Shown here: one piece after another, positions 5,731-6,047 of the stretch | Layout of the letters: every line of letters begins with the position of its first letter | Numbering within the stretch: position 1 is the stretch's first letter | Assembly: GCA_946545145.1 (NCBI GenBank) | Contig: CAMNNG010000069.1 | Coordinates: forward strand, 1-6,047 | Source of the DNA: an uncultured Bacillota bacterium | GTDB taxonomy: Bacteria > Bacillota > Clostridia > Peptostreptococcales > Anaerovoracaceae | Length of the DNA stretch: 6,047 bases | Direction of reading: 5' to 3' | Program-made: the position numbers and the translations under genes | Notes under the pieces: generated by a model | Told to the model about the DNA's origin: nothing | What the model saw: only the letters and a program-made list of their open reading frames with translations | The model's database searches: none

Positions 5731-6047
5731 ATTTCAGTGTTATGTCCAGGACCACCGGATTGTGGTCGGAATTCTTGAAGTCGAACTGTTTCGTTTTGAT
5801 TTTGTCTACCTTCACGTTTTTCGAAACGATGAAGCCGTCTATCATGTAGAACTGGAAGTTGTCCTTGTCCGCGCCTTTGTAGGCTTTGTCGAGCGAGCGG
5901 CATGTCGGCGCGCTGTCGTCCATAAGAAGAGTCCAGTTGTCCGAGAACTCCTTCTCCTGTATCTTGCCTGCTTCCCACATTCCTTCCTGATGTTTGTAAG
6001 CAGACTCGTCCACTGTCGAGAACGTCTGATTGAAGTCGCCTCCGACT
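5729..6047 (-). CDS. endonuclease/exonuclease/phosphatase-family hydrolase, C-terminal part
   Basis: Only the last 105 residues are in the window; the reading frame runs off the right edge with no start. Two hallmark motifs of the metal-dependent EEP (exonuclease III / DNase I / sphingomyelinase-like) fold are visible: GGDFNQTF at the start of the fragment, with the active-site Asp and Asn, and SDHNPVVLDI at the very end, with the catalytic Asp-His pair. Between them FYMIDGFIVSKNVKV matches the strand that usually carries the I-D-x-I/F motif. The protein ends TLK with a TAG at 5729-5731. Family members cleave DNA, phosphoinositides, sphingomyelin or other phosphodiesters, and the fragment cannot decide between these. 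Its tight linkage to glpK and the lipase fits a lipid phosphodiesterase better than DNA repair (inference). Whether the missing N-terminus carries a signal peptide would help decide. Confidence 0.85.
   Translation of the reverse strand, partial: VGGDFNQTFSTVDESAYKHQEGMWEAGKIQEKEFSDNWTLLMDDSAPTCRSLDKAYKGADKDNFQFYMIDGFIVSKNVKVDKIKTKQFDFKNSDHNPVVLDITLK

Noticed and set aside
5176..5778. 200-codon plus-strand open frame opposite glpK
   Set aside because: It lies wholly across the highly conserved N-terminal part of glpK and its spacer, with no family features.

Overview
The window looks like part of a bacterial chromosome, probably an anaerobic Gram-positive of the Clostridia type. This rests on strong AGGAGG/GGAG ribosome sites 7-9 bases before starts, tight co-directional gene packing, G+C content that looks slightly over half by eye, and protein families common in that group. 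The assignment is an inference; no ribosomal or other marker gene is present. All six convincing genes lie on the minus strand, so transcription runs from high to low coordinates.

Right-hand block (6047 to 2899), in transcription order: the C-terminal part of an endonuclease/exonuclease/phosphatase-fold hydrolase (cut by the window edge), glycerol kinase GlpK, a monoacylglycerol-lipase-like alpha/beta hydrolase, and a YciA-like hotdog acyl-CoA thioesterase. The glpK ribosome site overlaps the stop codon of the gene before it. The lipase follows glpK after 43 bases, and the thioesterase start overlaps the lipase stop as ATGA. This reads as one operon whose promoter lies outside the window. The lipase could split acylglycerol into fatty acid and glycerol, GlpK would turn glycerol into glycerol 3-phosphate, and the thioesterase would act on acyl-CoA. 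Acylglycerol or phospholipid scavenging is the simplest reading.

Left-hand block (2869 to about 188): a near-consensus sigma-70 type promoter (TTGCCA, 17 bases, TATATT) drives a nitrilase-superfamily amidohydrolase with an intact Glu-Lys-Cys triad, followed by a BCCT-family betaine/carnitine/choline-type transporter. A hairpin followed by a short U-tract ends the block. The roughly 100 bases between these two genes can fold into a long hairpin and may hold a second, weaker promoter.

The first 185 bases hold a 36-base tandem repeat (four full copies) of unknown role, possibly the end of a convergent repetitive gene. Nothing here clearly forms a new defence, mobile or RNA system. The most unusual points are the repeat array, the BCCT transporter with changed substrate- and sodium-site positions, the pairing of that transporter with a nitrilase, and the lipid/glycerol operon.
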